Shown: in pieces, positions 16,443 to 23,778 of the stretch
How positions within the stretch are numbered: the first letter of the stretch is position 1
Layout of the letters: every line of letters starts with the position of its first letter
Position numbers and translations under genes: made by a program
Origin: Sulfuritalea sp.
Lineage (GTDB): Bacteria; Pseudomonadota; Gammaproteobacteria; Burkholderiales; Rhodocyclaceae
Direction of reading: 5' to 3'
NCBI GenBank assembly: GCA_016716965.1
Contig: JADJUP010000011.1
Coordinates: 61,268-125,267 of the forward strand
DNA: 64,000 nt
The notes under the pieces: generated by a model
What the model was told of the DNA's origin: nothing
The model's database searches: none
The model's input: the letters and a program-made list of their open reading frames with translations, nothing else

Positions 16443-16488
16443 GGACAAAATGTCCATGTCGCTTCGACCCAACTGGGACAATTTGTCC
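16443..16488. promoter_or_regulatory. Two GGACA-N3-TGTCC palindromes, candidate enhancer sites
   Basis: GGACAAAATGTCC at 16443-16455 and GGACAATTTGTCC at 16476-16488 are perfect 5-bp inverted repeats. Their centres are 33 bp apart, i.e. three helical turns. They lie about 85-120 bp upstream of the predicted sigma-54 start site, the usual place for NtrC-type activator binding. They also lie at the start of the divergent regulator gene, which allows autoregulation. Confidence 0.75.
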
Positions 16489-16566
16489 TGCACCGCCGTG
16501 CCAATTGCCAAGCTCCGCGGAAATGACCATCATGGCAATCCAACAAGAAATACTGCAGGGGGAAAA

Positions 16567-17961
16567 TTGGGATCCGTTCCAGCGGTAGCACCCGCCGAGC
16601 TTTCGCAATGGCAGCACCAGTCGGTGCTGGTGGTCGATGACGAGCCGGGCATGGTCAGTTTTCTGCATCGCTCGCTGGCCCTGCGTTGCGGCTGGGTGGC
16701 GACCGCCGGCAGCGTCGAAGATGCCGCCGACCTGCTCTCCCGGCGCCACTTCGACCTGATCGTGCTCGACATCGCCCTGCCCGGGCGCTCCGGCGTGGAA
16801 TGGCTGCACCAGTTGCGCGAGCAGGGTTTCGCCGGCGACGTAGTGCTGATGACGGCCTATGCCGACCTGGAAACCGCGATCGACGCGCTGCGTGCCGGCG
16901 CCTCGGATTTCCTGCTCAAGCCTTTCTCCGTGGCGCAGATGCTCAACGCGGTGAAGCGCTGCTTCGAACGATCCTCGCTGCGGCGCGAGAACTTCGTGCT
17001 GCGCCGCGAACTCGACCAGCGCGACGACAGCGTGGAAGGCATGATCGGCAACTCGGCGCAGATCCATGACGTCTGCGCGCGCATCAAGCGCATCGCGCCG
17101 ACGCCATCGACGGTGCTGATCCACGGCGAATCCGGCACCGGCAAGGAACTCGCGGCGCGCGCCCTGCATCGCATGAGCCCGCGCGGCAGCGGGAAAAATG
17201 CGGGCCCCTTCGTGCCGATCAACTGCGCCGCGATCGCCGAGGACCTGATCGAATCCGAACTGTTCGGCCACGTCAGGGGCGCCTTTACCGGCGCCGGAAG
17301 CGGGCGCGAGGGACTGTTCTACTACGCCCACGGCGGCACGCTGTTCCTCGACGAAATATCCGAGTTGCCGCTGCCGATGCAGGCCAAGCTGCTGCGTGTG
17401 CTGGAAGAACGCAAGCTGCGTCCTGTGGGATCGGAACAGGAAGTGCAGGTCGACGTGCGCGTGGTGGCCGCCACCAACCGCGACCTGGTCGCCGAGGTCG
17501 CCGCCGGGCGATTTCGCCCCGACCTCTATTACCGCCTGCAGGTGGTTGAAGTCGTCATGCCGCCCTTGCGCGACCGGATCGAGGACCTGCCCGACCTGGT
17601 GCACTACTTCATCGACCAGTTGTCGGCACGGCTCGGAGTTTCCCAGTTCGCCTGCGACGAGGCGGCGCTGGCGCGACTGTCGCGCTACAAATGGCCCGGC
17701 AATGTGCGCGAACTGAAGAACCTGATCGAACGTTCGCTGATACTTGGCTACTGCGCCGACGATTTCGCACCGGACGACGAAATCGCCGTGTCGCCAGCGC
17801 CGACTCCTGAATCCGGCGACGACGAATCGCTGGCTGCCGTCGAGCGGCGCCACATCCTCGGCGTACTGGAATCCTGCAAGGGCAACAAGTCCGAGGCGGC
17901 GCGACGCCTCGGCGTTTCGCGCAAGACGCTGGAACGCAAGTGCGCGGCCTGGGGGGTCTAG
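16567..17961 (+). CDS. NtrC-family sigma-54-dependent response regulator
   Basis: Three domains: receiver (VLVVDDEPGMVSF; phospho-Asp in LIVLDIALPGRSG; Lys in FLLKPFSV), AAA+ sigma-54 interaction domain (Walker A GESGTGKE, GAFTGA loop, Walker B GGTLFLDEI, LYYRLQVV) and a C-terminal Fis-type helix-turn-helix (GNKSEAARRLGVSRKTLERK). It should activate sigma-54 promoters and is the natural candidate for the fdn promoter next door. The start is unsettled: the frame is open from ATG 16450, but that would put both palindromic sites inside the gene; TTG 16567 has GGGGG 4 nt upstream and is preferred. A dispersed-repeat copy (17784-17807) encodes SPAPTPES in the linker before the DNA-binding domain. 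Confidence 0.92.
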   Translation: MGSVPAVAPAELSQWQHQSVLVVDDEPGMVSFLHRSLALRCGWVATAGSVEDAADLLSRRHFDLIVLDIALPGRSGVEWLHQLREQGFAGDVVLMTAYADLETAIDALRAGASDFLLKPFSVAQMLNAVKRCFERSSLRRENFVLRRELDQRDDSVEGMIGNSAQIHDVCARIKRIAPTPSTVLIHGESGTGKELAARALHRMSPRGSGKNAGPFVPINCAAIAEDLIESELFGHVRGAFTGAGSGREGLFYYAHGGTLFLDEISELPLPMQAKLLRVLEERKLRPVGSEQEVQVDVRVVAATNRDLVAEVAAGRFRPDLYYRLQVVEVVMPPLRDRIEDLPDLVHYFIDQLSARLGVSQFACDEAALARLSRYKWPGNVRELKNLIERSLILGYCADDFAPDDEIAVSPAPTPESGDDESLAAVERRHILGVLESCKGNKSEAARRLGVSRKTLERKCAAWGV

Positions 17962-20033
17962 CGCCGCGCAGCCTCGCCGCACGCTTTCGCGGCTCGCTGC
18001 GCTTCAAGCTGCTCGCACTGGCGCTGGGCCCGCTGCTGCTGGCGGTACCGATCCTGGTCGGCATCCTCGCCGGCTGGGGCGCGGTGTACTACGACCGCCT
18101 GCTGATCACCAAGGTACAAAGCGACCTCGCGGTCGCCCACGGCTATTTCGACCAGGTCAAGCAAGGTGTCGGCCGCCGCATCGAAACCCTGGCGGGCTCC
18201 GAGCGGCTGGCGCGCGCCTTGCGCGAACAACCCGGGCCGGCGGCGCTGGGCGAACTGCTGCGCGAACTGCAACCGCAGTTGCAGGTGGATTTCCTGATCC
18301 TGCTCGACAGCAACGGCCGCGTGCGCGCCGCCAGCAGCGGCCCGGCGCTCGGGCGCGACTACAGCGAATGGCCGGTGACAAGGCGCGCGCTGGCCGGGCA
18401 CGCCGAAACGGAGGTGGCCATCTTCGAACCCGGCTGGCTGACAGCAATCGACCCGACTCTCGCCGAAAAGGCCCGCACGCCGCTGATCGCCACACGCAAC
18501 GCCCAGCCGACGCAGCGCAACGAGGAAACGCGCGGCATGGTGATGCACGCCGCGGCGCCGATCGCCTCATCCGCGCGCGAAGCCGGCGGCATCGCGGGCG
18601 TGCTGGTCGGCGGCCTGCTGCTGAACAAGAACCTCGACATCGTCGACCGCATCAACGAGATCGTCTATCCCGAAGGCTCGCTGCCCCTGGGCAGCGTCGG
18701 CACCGCGACGCTGTTCCTCGATGACGTGCGGATCGCCACCAACGTGCGGCTGTTCGAAAACGTGCGCGCCATCGGCACCCGCGTTTCTGCCGCGGTGCGG
18801 CACACGGCACTGGACCTCGGCCGCACCTGGCTGGATCGCGCTTTCGTGGTCAATGACTGGTACGTCTCGGCCTACGAACCGATAACCGACGCCAGCGGCA
18901 AGCGCATCGGCATGCTCTATGTCGGCTACCTCGAAGAACCCTTCCAGCGCGCACGCTGGGTCGCGCTGGCCGCCGTGGCCCTGCTTTTCGCGCTGACGGT
19001 GGCGGTGGCGGCACTGGTATCGCTGCGCCTGGCGCGTCACGTGTCGCAACCGGTGGAACGCATGCACTTCACCATGAACGAGATCGAGGCGGGACGCAGC
19101 GAGGCGCGAGTCGGCGCACGGTTGCCCGAGCTTGCCGACGAGGACGAACTGGCCGAACTGGCCGCCCATTTCGACCGCCTGCTCGACCGCCTCGCCGAGC
19201 AGACCGAAGCGCTGCAGCGCTGGGGCCGCGAACTCGACAGCAAGGTGGCCGAACGCACGCAGGAACTGGCGCTGGCCAACCAGACGCTGCGCTCGGCTCA
19301 GCAACGCCTGGTGATGTCGGAAAAGCTCGCCGCCATCGGCCAGCTTGCCGCCGGCGTGGCGCACGAGGTCAACAACCCGGTGGCGGTGATCCAGGGCAAC
19401 CTCGACGTGCTGCGCGAAACGCTGGGCAACGCGGCCGAGCCAGTGATGGACGAAATCCGCCTGATCCAGGACCAGGTGTTCCGCATCCGCCTGATCGTGA
19501 CCAAGTTGCTGCAATTCGCTCGGCCAGCGGAATACGCCGGCTATCTGGAGCCGGTGCCGCTCGACCAGGTGGTGCAGGACAGCCTGGTTCTGGTGGCGCA
19601 CCAGATGAAGAAGACCAGCGTCGCCGTGGAGCAGGACCTGCGCGCCACGCGCCCGGTCAGCGTTAACCGCAACGAATTGCAGCAGGTGTTGATCAACCTG
19701 ATCGTGAATGCGCTGCAGGCCATGCCGGAGGGCGGCACGCTGCGCCTGGCGAGCGGCGACCGCGAAGAGAACGGCATACGCGGCGGCTTCGTCGCAGTGG
19801 GCGACAGCGGCCCCGGCATCCTGCCCGCGGATCGCGAGCGCCTTTTTGATCCATTCTTTACGACCAAGACCAGCGACGGCACCGGCCTCGGGCTGTGGGT
19901 CAGCCTGGGACTGGTGCAGCGCTATGGCGGCCGCATCGGGGTGGATTGCCCACCCGGCGGCGGCTCCGTATTCACGGTATGGCTGCCGAACGAGACGGAA
20001 GCCAACCCGGTGGCCGGCTCAGGTACAGCCTGA
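17940..20033 (+). CDS. Membrane sensor histidine kinase with periplasmic double-CACHE-like domain
   Basis: 697 residues: TM1 (~22-48), a ~290-residue periplasmic sensor region of CACHE type (ending SAYEPITDASGKRIGMLYVGYLEEPF), TM2 (~342-365), HAMP, coiled segment, HisKA with H-box GVAHEVNNPVAVI, and HATPase_c with N box, DSGPGI and GTGLGLW. It starts at GTG 17940, overlapping the response regulator by 22 bp, so the two form a coupled two-component system. The CACHE-type sensor suggests a small extracytoplasmic ligand such as an organic acid; formate is a tempting but unproven guess given the adjacent fdn genes. Confidence 0.92.
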   Translation: MRGLGGLAPRSLAARFRGSLRFKLLALALGPLLLAVPILVGILAGWGAVYYDRLLITKVQSDLAVAHGYFDQVKQGVGRRIETLAGSERLARALREQPGPAALGELLRELQPQLQVDFLILLDSNGRVRAASSGPALGRDYSEWPVTRRALAGHAETEVAIFEPGWLTAIDPTLAEKARTPLIATRNAQPTQRNEETRGMVMHAAAPIASSAREAGGIAGVLVGGLLLNKNLDIVDRINEIVYPEGSLPLGSVGTATLFLDDVRIATNVRLFENVRAIGTRVSAAVRHTALDLGRTWLDRAFVVNDWYVSAYEPITDASGKRIGMLYVGYLEEPFQRARWVALAAVALLFALTVAVAALVSLRLARHVSQPVERMHFTMNEIEAGRSEARVGARLPELADEDELAELAAHFDRLLDRLAEQTEALQRWGRELDSKVAERTQELALANQTLRSAQQRLVMSEKLAAIGQLAAGVAHEVNNPVAVIQGNLDVLRETLGNAAEPVMDEIRLIQDQVFRIRLIVTKLLQFARPAEYAGYLEPVPLDQVVQDSLVLVAHQMKKTSVAVEQDLRATRPVSVNRNELQQVLINLIVNALQAMPEGGTLRLASGDREENGIRGGFVAVGDSGPGILPADRERLFDPFFTTKTSDGTGLGLWVSLGLVQRYGGRIGVDCPPGGGSVFTVWLPNETEANPVAGSGTA

Positions 20034-20042
20034 GCCGAATGT

Positions 20043-20720
20043 TCAGCCGCCGGCAGCGAAGCGCTTGGTGATTTCCTCCGCCGGAATGTAGCCGCCGACG
20101 CGCTCGCCCCCGGCGAAGAAAATCGCCGGCGTACCGTTGATGCGCAGCTTGCCACCCAGTTGCGCAGACTTGTTGAGCCCGGCGACATCGCACTTGGCCG
20201 ATGCGGCGGGCGGCGCCTTGCCTGCGGTCATCCAGTCGACCCAGGCCTTGGCCTTGTCCGGCGCACACCAGATCGCCTTCGATTTCTCGTAGGAATCGTC
20301 GCCCAGCACCGGCAGCAGGAAGGTGTACACGGTCACGTCCTTCAGCGTCAGCACATCCTTCGCCAGTTTCTTGCAATAGCCGCAATTGGGGTCTTCGAAA
20401 GTGACCATCACGTTCTTGCCGTTGCCGCGAACCTGCTTGAGCGCCAATTCCAGCGGCAGCGAGTTGAACTGCCGCTCGGCCGTAATGTTCCGGCCGGTCT
20501 TCATGTCGAGCAGGTTGCCGAAGATCAGGTAGGAGGCCTTGTCATCCACGTAGAAAATCTGGCTGTCCACGGTCACCTCCCAAAGGCCGGGCATGGGGGC
20601 CTTGACCAGCTTTTCGACCTTGCCCAGCTTGGCTTCGGCGGCCTTTCTCACATCGGACTCATCGGCAACAGCGGCAAAGGACACGCAGGCCAGGGTGGCC
20701 GCAAGCAGGGACAGTTTCAT
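20043..20720 (-). CDS. dsbC: Periplasmic disulfide isomerase DsbC
   Basis: 225 residues with a signal peptide (cut after AAVA, ~19), an N-terminal dimerisation domain with PMPGLWEVTV and IFYVDDKASYLIFGNLLD, and a thioredoxin fold with the redox pair in DPNCGYCKKLAKDV (Cys113, Cys116). A second pair (CAPD and KCDV) and the cis-Pro segment INGTPAIFFAGG complete the family pattern. It corrects wrong disulfides in exported proteins. It lies tail to tail with the histidine kinase and 20 bp downstream of the ubiquinone-type hydroxylase. Confidence 0.95.
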   Translation of the reverse strand: MKLSLLAATLACVSFAAVADESDVRKAAEAKLGKVEKLVKAPMPGLWEVTVDSQIFYVDDKASYLIFGNLLDMKTGRNITAERQFNSLPLELALKQVRGNGKNVMVTFEDPNCGYCKKLAKDVLTLKDVTVYTFLLPVLGDDSYEKSKAIWCAPDKAKAWVDWMTAGKAPPAASAKCDVAGLNKSAQLGGKLRINGTPAIFFAGGERVGGYIPAEEITKRFAAGG

Positions 20721-20740
20721 GGATTCTCCAGGGGAAATTA

Positions 20741-21901
20741 TCAGGATGCCAGCGCGTAACGAACCAGCAAGTCTTTTACGACCGGCAATCCGTTGGTGAG
20801 GTTCAATCCAAAATTGCGCAGGCGGGCCAAGGATCCGGCGGCAGGGCCGAAAAGGTCGTGCAGGGTGTCCGTCACCGTTTGCAGGGTCACCACGTCCGAC
20901 TTGCGCGCACGCTCGTAGCTGCGCAGCAGGGACAGGTCGCCGCAATCGATGTGGGCAGGTTTGTCGCAAAGCAGTGACGCCAGCGCCTGTGCATCCTGAA
21001 ACCCCAGGTTGATGCCGTGCCCGGACAGCGGATGGATGGTATGCGCCGCATCGCCGATCAGTGCCAGGCGAGAGGAAACGGCCTGCGGTGCACGCATCAG
21101 GCGCAACGGGAAGCCCGCTTGTGCGGTTATCAGTTCCAGCGTGCCCAGTCGCCTGCCGCCGGCCTCGGCAACACGCTGGCACAAGGCGTCCGGTTCCATC
21201 GCAAGCAACTCGCGCCCGAGGTATTCCGGCGCCGACCAGACCATGGACATGCGATTGCCGGGAAGCGGCAACCAGGCCAGAACGCCCTCGCTGCAGCGAA
21301 ACCACTGAAACGCCGTATCGCGATGCGGCAGTTCTGTGGCGAAATTCGCCACCACGCCGATCTGGTCGTAGGGGTCGAAGCGCGCATCCATGCCGGCTGC
21401 CGCGCGGGTCCAGGAATCGGCCCCGTCGGCGGCGACGACCAGGCGCGCGGCGAGTTTGCGGCCATCGTCGAGGGTCAGGTGTGCCGCATCCGGGGTAAAC
21501 GCGAGGGCCTGCGGCCGCGCCGGGCAAAACAGGCCCAGATTGCCCTGGCGCTTGGCGGTTTCCCAAAGTTCGCGCTGCATCAGGGAGGATTCAATGATCC
21601 AGGCCAGTTCCGGCACGCCGCTGCCATAGGCGCTGAAATCCAGTCGCCCGCCGGCATCACCGTGAATTTCCATCGCCCGCACCGGCGACATGCGTGCGGG
21701 GTCCAGATGGCGCCAGGCCCCGACGTCGTCGAGAAAGCGTGCATTGGCCGGGCTGATGGCGTAAACGCGGGAATCCCATCCCTCCCCGAAAACCGGCGCC
21801 CTCCCCTCGACCAGGGCCACGGAAAGCGCCGCGCGGCGCAGTGCCGCGGCGAGCGAAAGGCCGGCCAAGCCGCCGCCCACAATAACGATATCGAATTCCA
21901 T
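20741..21901 (-). CDS. UbiH/UbiF/COQ6-family FAD-dependent hydroxylase
   Basis: 386 residues. FAD-binding GxGxxG in IVIVGGGLAGLSLAAAL at the N-terminus, the DG motif VVAADGADSWTR, and the GD motif LALIGDAAHTIHPLSGHGINLGFQDA, all typical of ubiquinone ring hydroxylases. Which ring position it acts on cannot be told from sequence alone. ATG 21901 was chosen over an upstream in-frame ATG at 21937 because the Rossmann strand normally begins within a few residues. It is an O2-dependent counterpart to the O2-independent ubiUVT genes at 60652-63038. Confidence 0.9.
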   Translation of the reverse strand: MEFDIVIVGGGLAGLSLAAALRRAALSVALVEGRAPVFGEGWDSRVYAISPANARFLDDVGAWRHLDPARMSPVRAMEIHGDAGGRLDFSAYGSGVPELAWIIESSLMQRELWETAKRQGNLGLFCPARPQALAFTPDAAHLTLDDGRKLAARLVVAADGADSWTRAAAGMDARFDPYDQIGVVANFATELPHRDTAFQWFRCSEGVLAWLPLPGNRMSMVWSAPEYLGRELLAMEPDALCQRVAEAGGRRLGTLELITAQAGFPLRLMRAPQAVSSRLALIGDAAHTIHPLSGHGINLGFQDAQALASLLCDKPAHIDCGDLSLLRSYERARKSDVVTLQTVTDTLHDLFGPAAGSLARLRNFGLNLTNGLPVVKDLLVRYALAS

Positions 21902-21975
21902 GGCGCGATTGTCGCCTACCGGACCTTGCCTTGACAAGGCAAGCGTGCGGCGAGGATAATTCCGCCCCTTTGCAC

Positions 21976-22052
21976 GGTGATGTAGCTCAGCTGGTTAGAG
22001 CGACGGATTCATAATCCGTAGGTCGAGGGTTCAAGTCCCCCCATCACCACCA
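21976..22052 (+). tRNA. tRNA-Met (anticodon CAT)
   Basis: 77 nt with CCA encoded. Acceptor arms GGTGATG/CATCACC, D-loop AGCTCAGCTGGTTAGAGC, anticodon loop TTCATAA, T-arm GAGGG-TTCAAGT-CCCCC. The paired first base pair excludes initiator tRNA-fMet. An elongator Met tRNA is the likely identity; a lysidine-modified Ile tRNA cannot be fully excluded. Confidence 0.95.
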
Positions 22053-22060
22053 GTCATACC

Positions 22061-22096
22061 AAGCCCCCGCAGGTTTTTACGCCTCCGGGGGCTTTT
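22061..22096 (+). terminator. Rho-independent terminator after tRNA-Met
   Basis: AAGCCCCCG pairs with CGGGGGCTT around a short loop, followed by TTTTC, 8 bp after the tRNA end. Confidence 0.85.
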
Positions 22097-22382
22097 CATT
22101 TGGCACGCTGGCGACATTGGGCCAGTTCGACCACCATCGCACCGGACTCTCCAAGTAGTAACACGTTCCCGCAACGGCAGTTCCTGACCGGTTTTGTCAG
22201 GATATAACTTTGGGCATATTTCATATTTGAAACAATGCATTGGACACTTGACAGGGGCTCAACCGAAGCGAAAAATGCGTCGCTGCAGGGATTGATCGTC
22301 ACACCTGAGGCAGGCACTTCCGGAACGAACCAGCCGGCCCACAAGACCGATAAACCAAAGCCTCGCCCACGGGTTACACACC
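22097..22382. other. AT-richer leader region before a small unknown gene
   Basis: No convincing gene. TTGACA at 22248-22253 with AAAAAT 17 bp downstream is a possible promoter for the reading frame at 22383. The stretch is less GC-rich than its surroundings. Confidence 0.4.
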
Positions 22383-22712
22383 ATGACCGCGCACACTTCA
22401 GTCACAGCCCCGGAAGACATTGCCACCCTTGCGGCCGATTCCGCAGAGCTTGATACGGTGAATGTAAAGTGCTTTTGCAGCCGCGATTATGGGAAATACA
22501 TCAGTTGCTTCATCGAAACCGGAAAACCCGCGGCTTCGATTCTCGCCAAGGCGATGGGCGGCGACGTGATCGGTGAAAAGCTGGTCAATTTCATCGTCGC
22601 AATTCCACCCGAATTTGCCTGCAAGGGAAGGGACGAACGGCAGATGGTGACCAGCGGTCGGTGCCTGTGCCGGCGCGGCTATAGCAAGCAGCAATCCCGA
22701 ATGGCGGCCTAA
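22383..22712 (+). CDS. Small cysteine-containing hypothetical protein
   Basis: 109 residues, not recognised. Cysteines occur as CFCSRDYGKYISC in the first half and CLCRRGYSK near the end, with a hydrophobic amphipathic centre (KLVNFIVAIPPEF). No signal peptide or transmembrane helix. No clear Shine-Dalgarno precedes the ATG, and base composition is slightly lower in GC than neighbours. The spaced CxC motifs could bind metal. It might be a recent acquisition or not expressed. Confidence 0.45.
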   Translation: MTAHTSVTAPEDIATLAADSAELDTVNVKCFCSRDYGKYISCFIETGKPAASILAKAMGGDVIGEKLVNFIVAIPPEFACKGRDERQMVTSGRCLCRRGYSKQQSRMAA

Positions 22713-22796
22713 TGTTCGGGTAGGGCATATACGATTAGGGTCTCCGCGCCAGTTTCCCTTTTCAAGCCCCGCCCGACGACATTCGCTGCGCCCCGG

Positions 22797-23045
22797 CTAT
22801 TTCCTGCGGCGCGATTCGACGCTACCCATGTTGGGCGCCAACACCCCCGCGCCGGAAGCCAGCACGTCGCGTCGCTGTTCGCAGCGCCGTAACACCTCAC
22901 GCTGCTGCACATCGCTATAGGCGATCCACCAGTCGCGCTCGTCCTGCGTGCGCTGGCAACCCCGACACAATCCGTTGGCAGGATCGATTTCGCAAACCTT
23001 GACGCAGGGCGAACGCACCGGCGTGGGCGTACGACTGTCAATCAT
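22797..23045 (-). CDS. DUF1289 protein
   Basis: 82 residues with the complete DUF1289 pattern SPCVKVCEIDPANGLCRGC followed by QRTQDERDWW. The four cysteines suggest a small Fe-S or zinc site. ATG 23045 has AAAGGA upstream; the open frame continuing to 23132 has no similarity. Function unknown. It is preceded by the secreted protein at 23133-23714 on the same strand. Confidence 0.85.
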   Translation of the reverse strand: MIDSRTPTPVRSPCVKVCEIDPANGLCRGCQRTQDERDWWIAYSDVQQREVLRRCEQRRDVLASGAGVLAPNMGSVESRRRK

Positions 23046-23132
23046 TAGGGTCCTTTCCGGGGCGTCGTGTCCAATGCACCTGGGGAAGCGCCGGAAAGTG
23101 CGAGGTAGCCGCCATTCCGCGCATCGCGGCAC

Positions 23133-23714
23133 CTATTTCTTCTGCGCCTTCGCCTTGCGGCAGCCGACCTGCCTGGCCTTGTCGTTGGCGAAGTATTCGA
23201 GTCCGGCGGCGCATGCCATGGGTTTGGCCGGAGCTGCGGCGCCCTTGCCACCCTTGCAGGTGAAGTCCCCGGCTTTGCCGGCCTTGCCCTGCATCTTGAA
23301 GCCGTCGGGACAGGCTGCGGCAACGGGTTTGGCGGCTGCGGGTTTGGCGGCCGCCGGATCGGCATCGACGACCAGCTTGGCGGTTGCGGTGCCGACACAG
23401 GGGAAGTGGCTCGTGATCTTCCTGCCTTCGGCCTTGATGCTGTAGGTGCCGGCCTTGGCAAAGGTCTTCGCAATGGTGACGGGGAACTTGCCTTCCTTGC
23501 CGTCGATCTTGACCTGGCGCGATTCGCTGCCGTCGTCGAAATGCACCACCATGCCGCAAAAGGCCGGCGCCTCGCCTTCGGCCGAAATGGTGATCTTCAC
23601 TTCCTGTCCCGCGCGTGCCGGGTTCGGATCGGCCTTGACCGCGCCGATGCCGCTTTGCTGGGCGAAAGCGAAGGTAGAGGCCACTGTCAGGAAAATACTC
23701 AATGGGGTTTTCAT
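23133..23714 (-). CDS. Exported protein with PKD/Ig-like domain and Cys-rich tail
   Basis: 193 residues: signal peptide (to FAFA, ~18), a PKD/Ig-like beta domain (VKADPNPARAGQEVKITIS to TATAKLVVDAD, ~25-117), an Ala/Pro/Lys-rich linker, and a tail with CPDGFKMQG, FTCKGGKG and VGCRKAK. Likely periplasmic or surface-exposed. No enzymatic motif is visible. The domain call rests on pattern only. Confidence 0.65.
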   Translation of the reverse strand: MKTPLSIFLTVASTFAFAQQSGIGAVKADPNPARAGQEVKITISAEGEAPAFCGMVVHFDDGSESRQVKIDGKEGKFPVTIAKTFAKAGTYSIKAEGRKITSHFPCVGTATAKLVVDADPAAAKPAAAKPVAAACPDGFKMQGKAGKAGDFTCKGGKGAAAPAKPMACAAGLEYFANDKARQVGCRKAKAQKK

Positions 23715-23778
23715 GGGCTGGCTCCTTGGTCTGATAATCTGCGCAATCTAACCCATTTTTTCAGAACGGGAAATCGGC

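Noticed and set aside
16414..17982. 522-residue open frame antisense to the response regulator
   Set aside because: No recognisable motifs; covers the promoter region and a conserved gene on the other strand.
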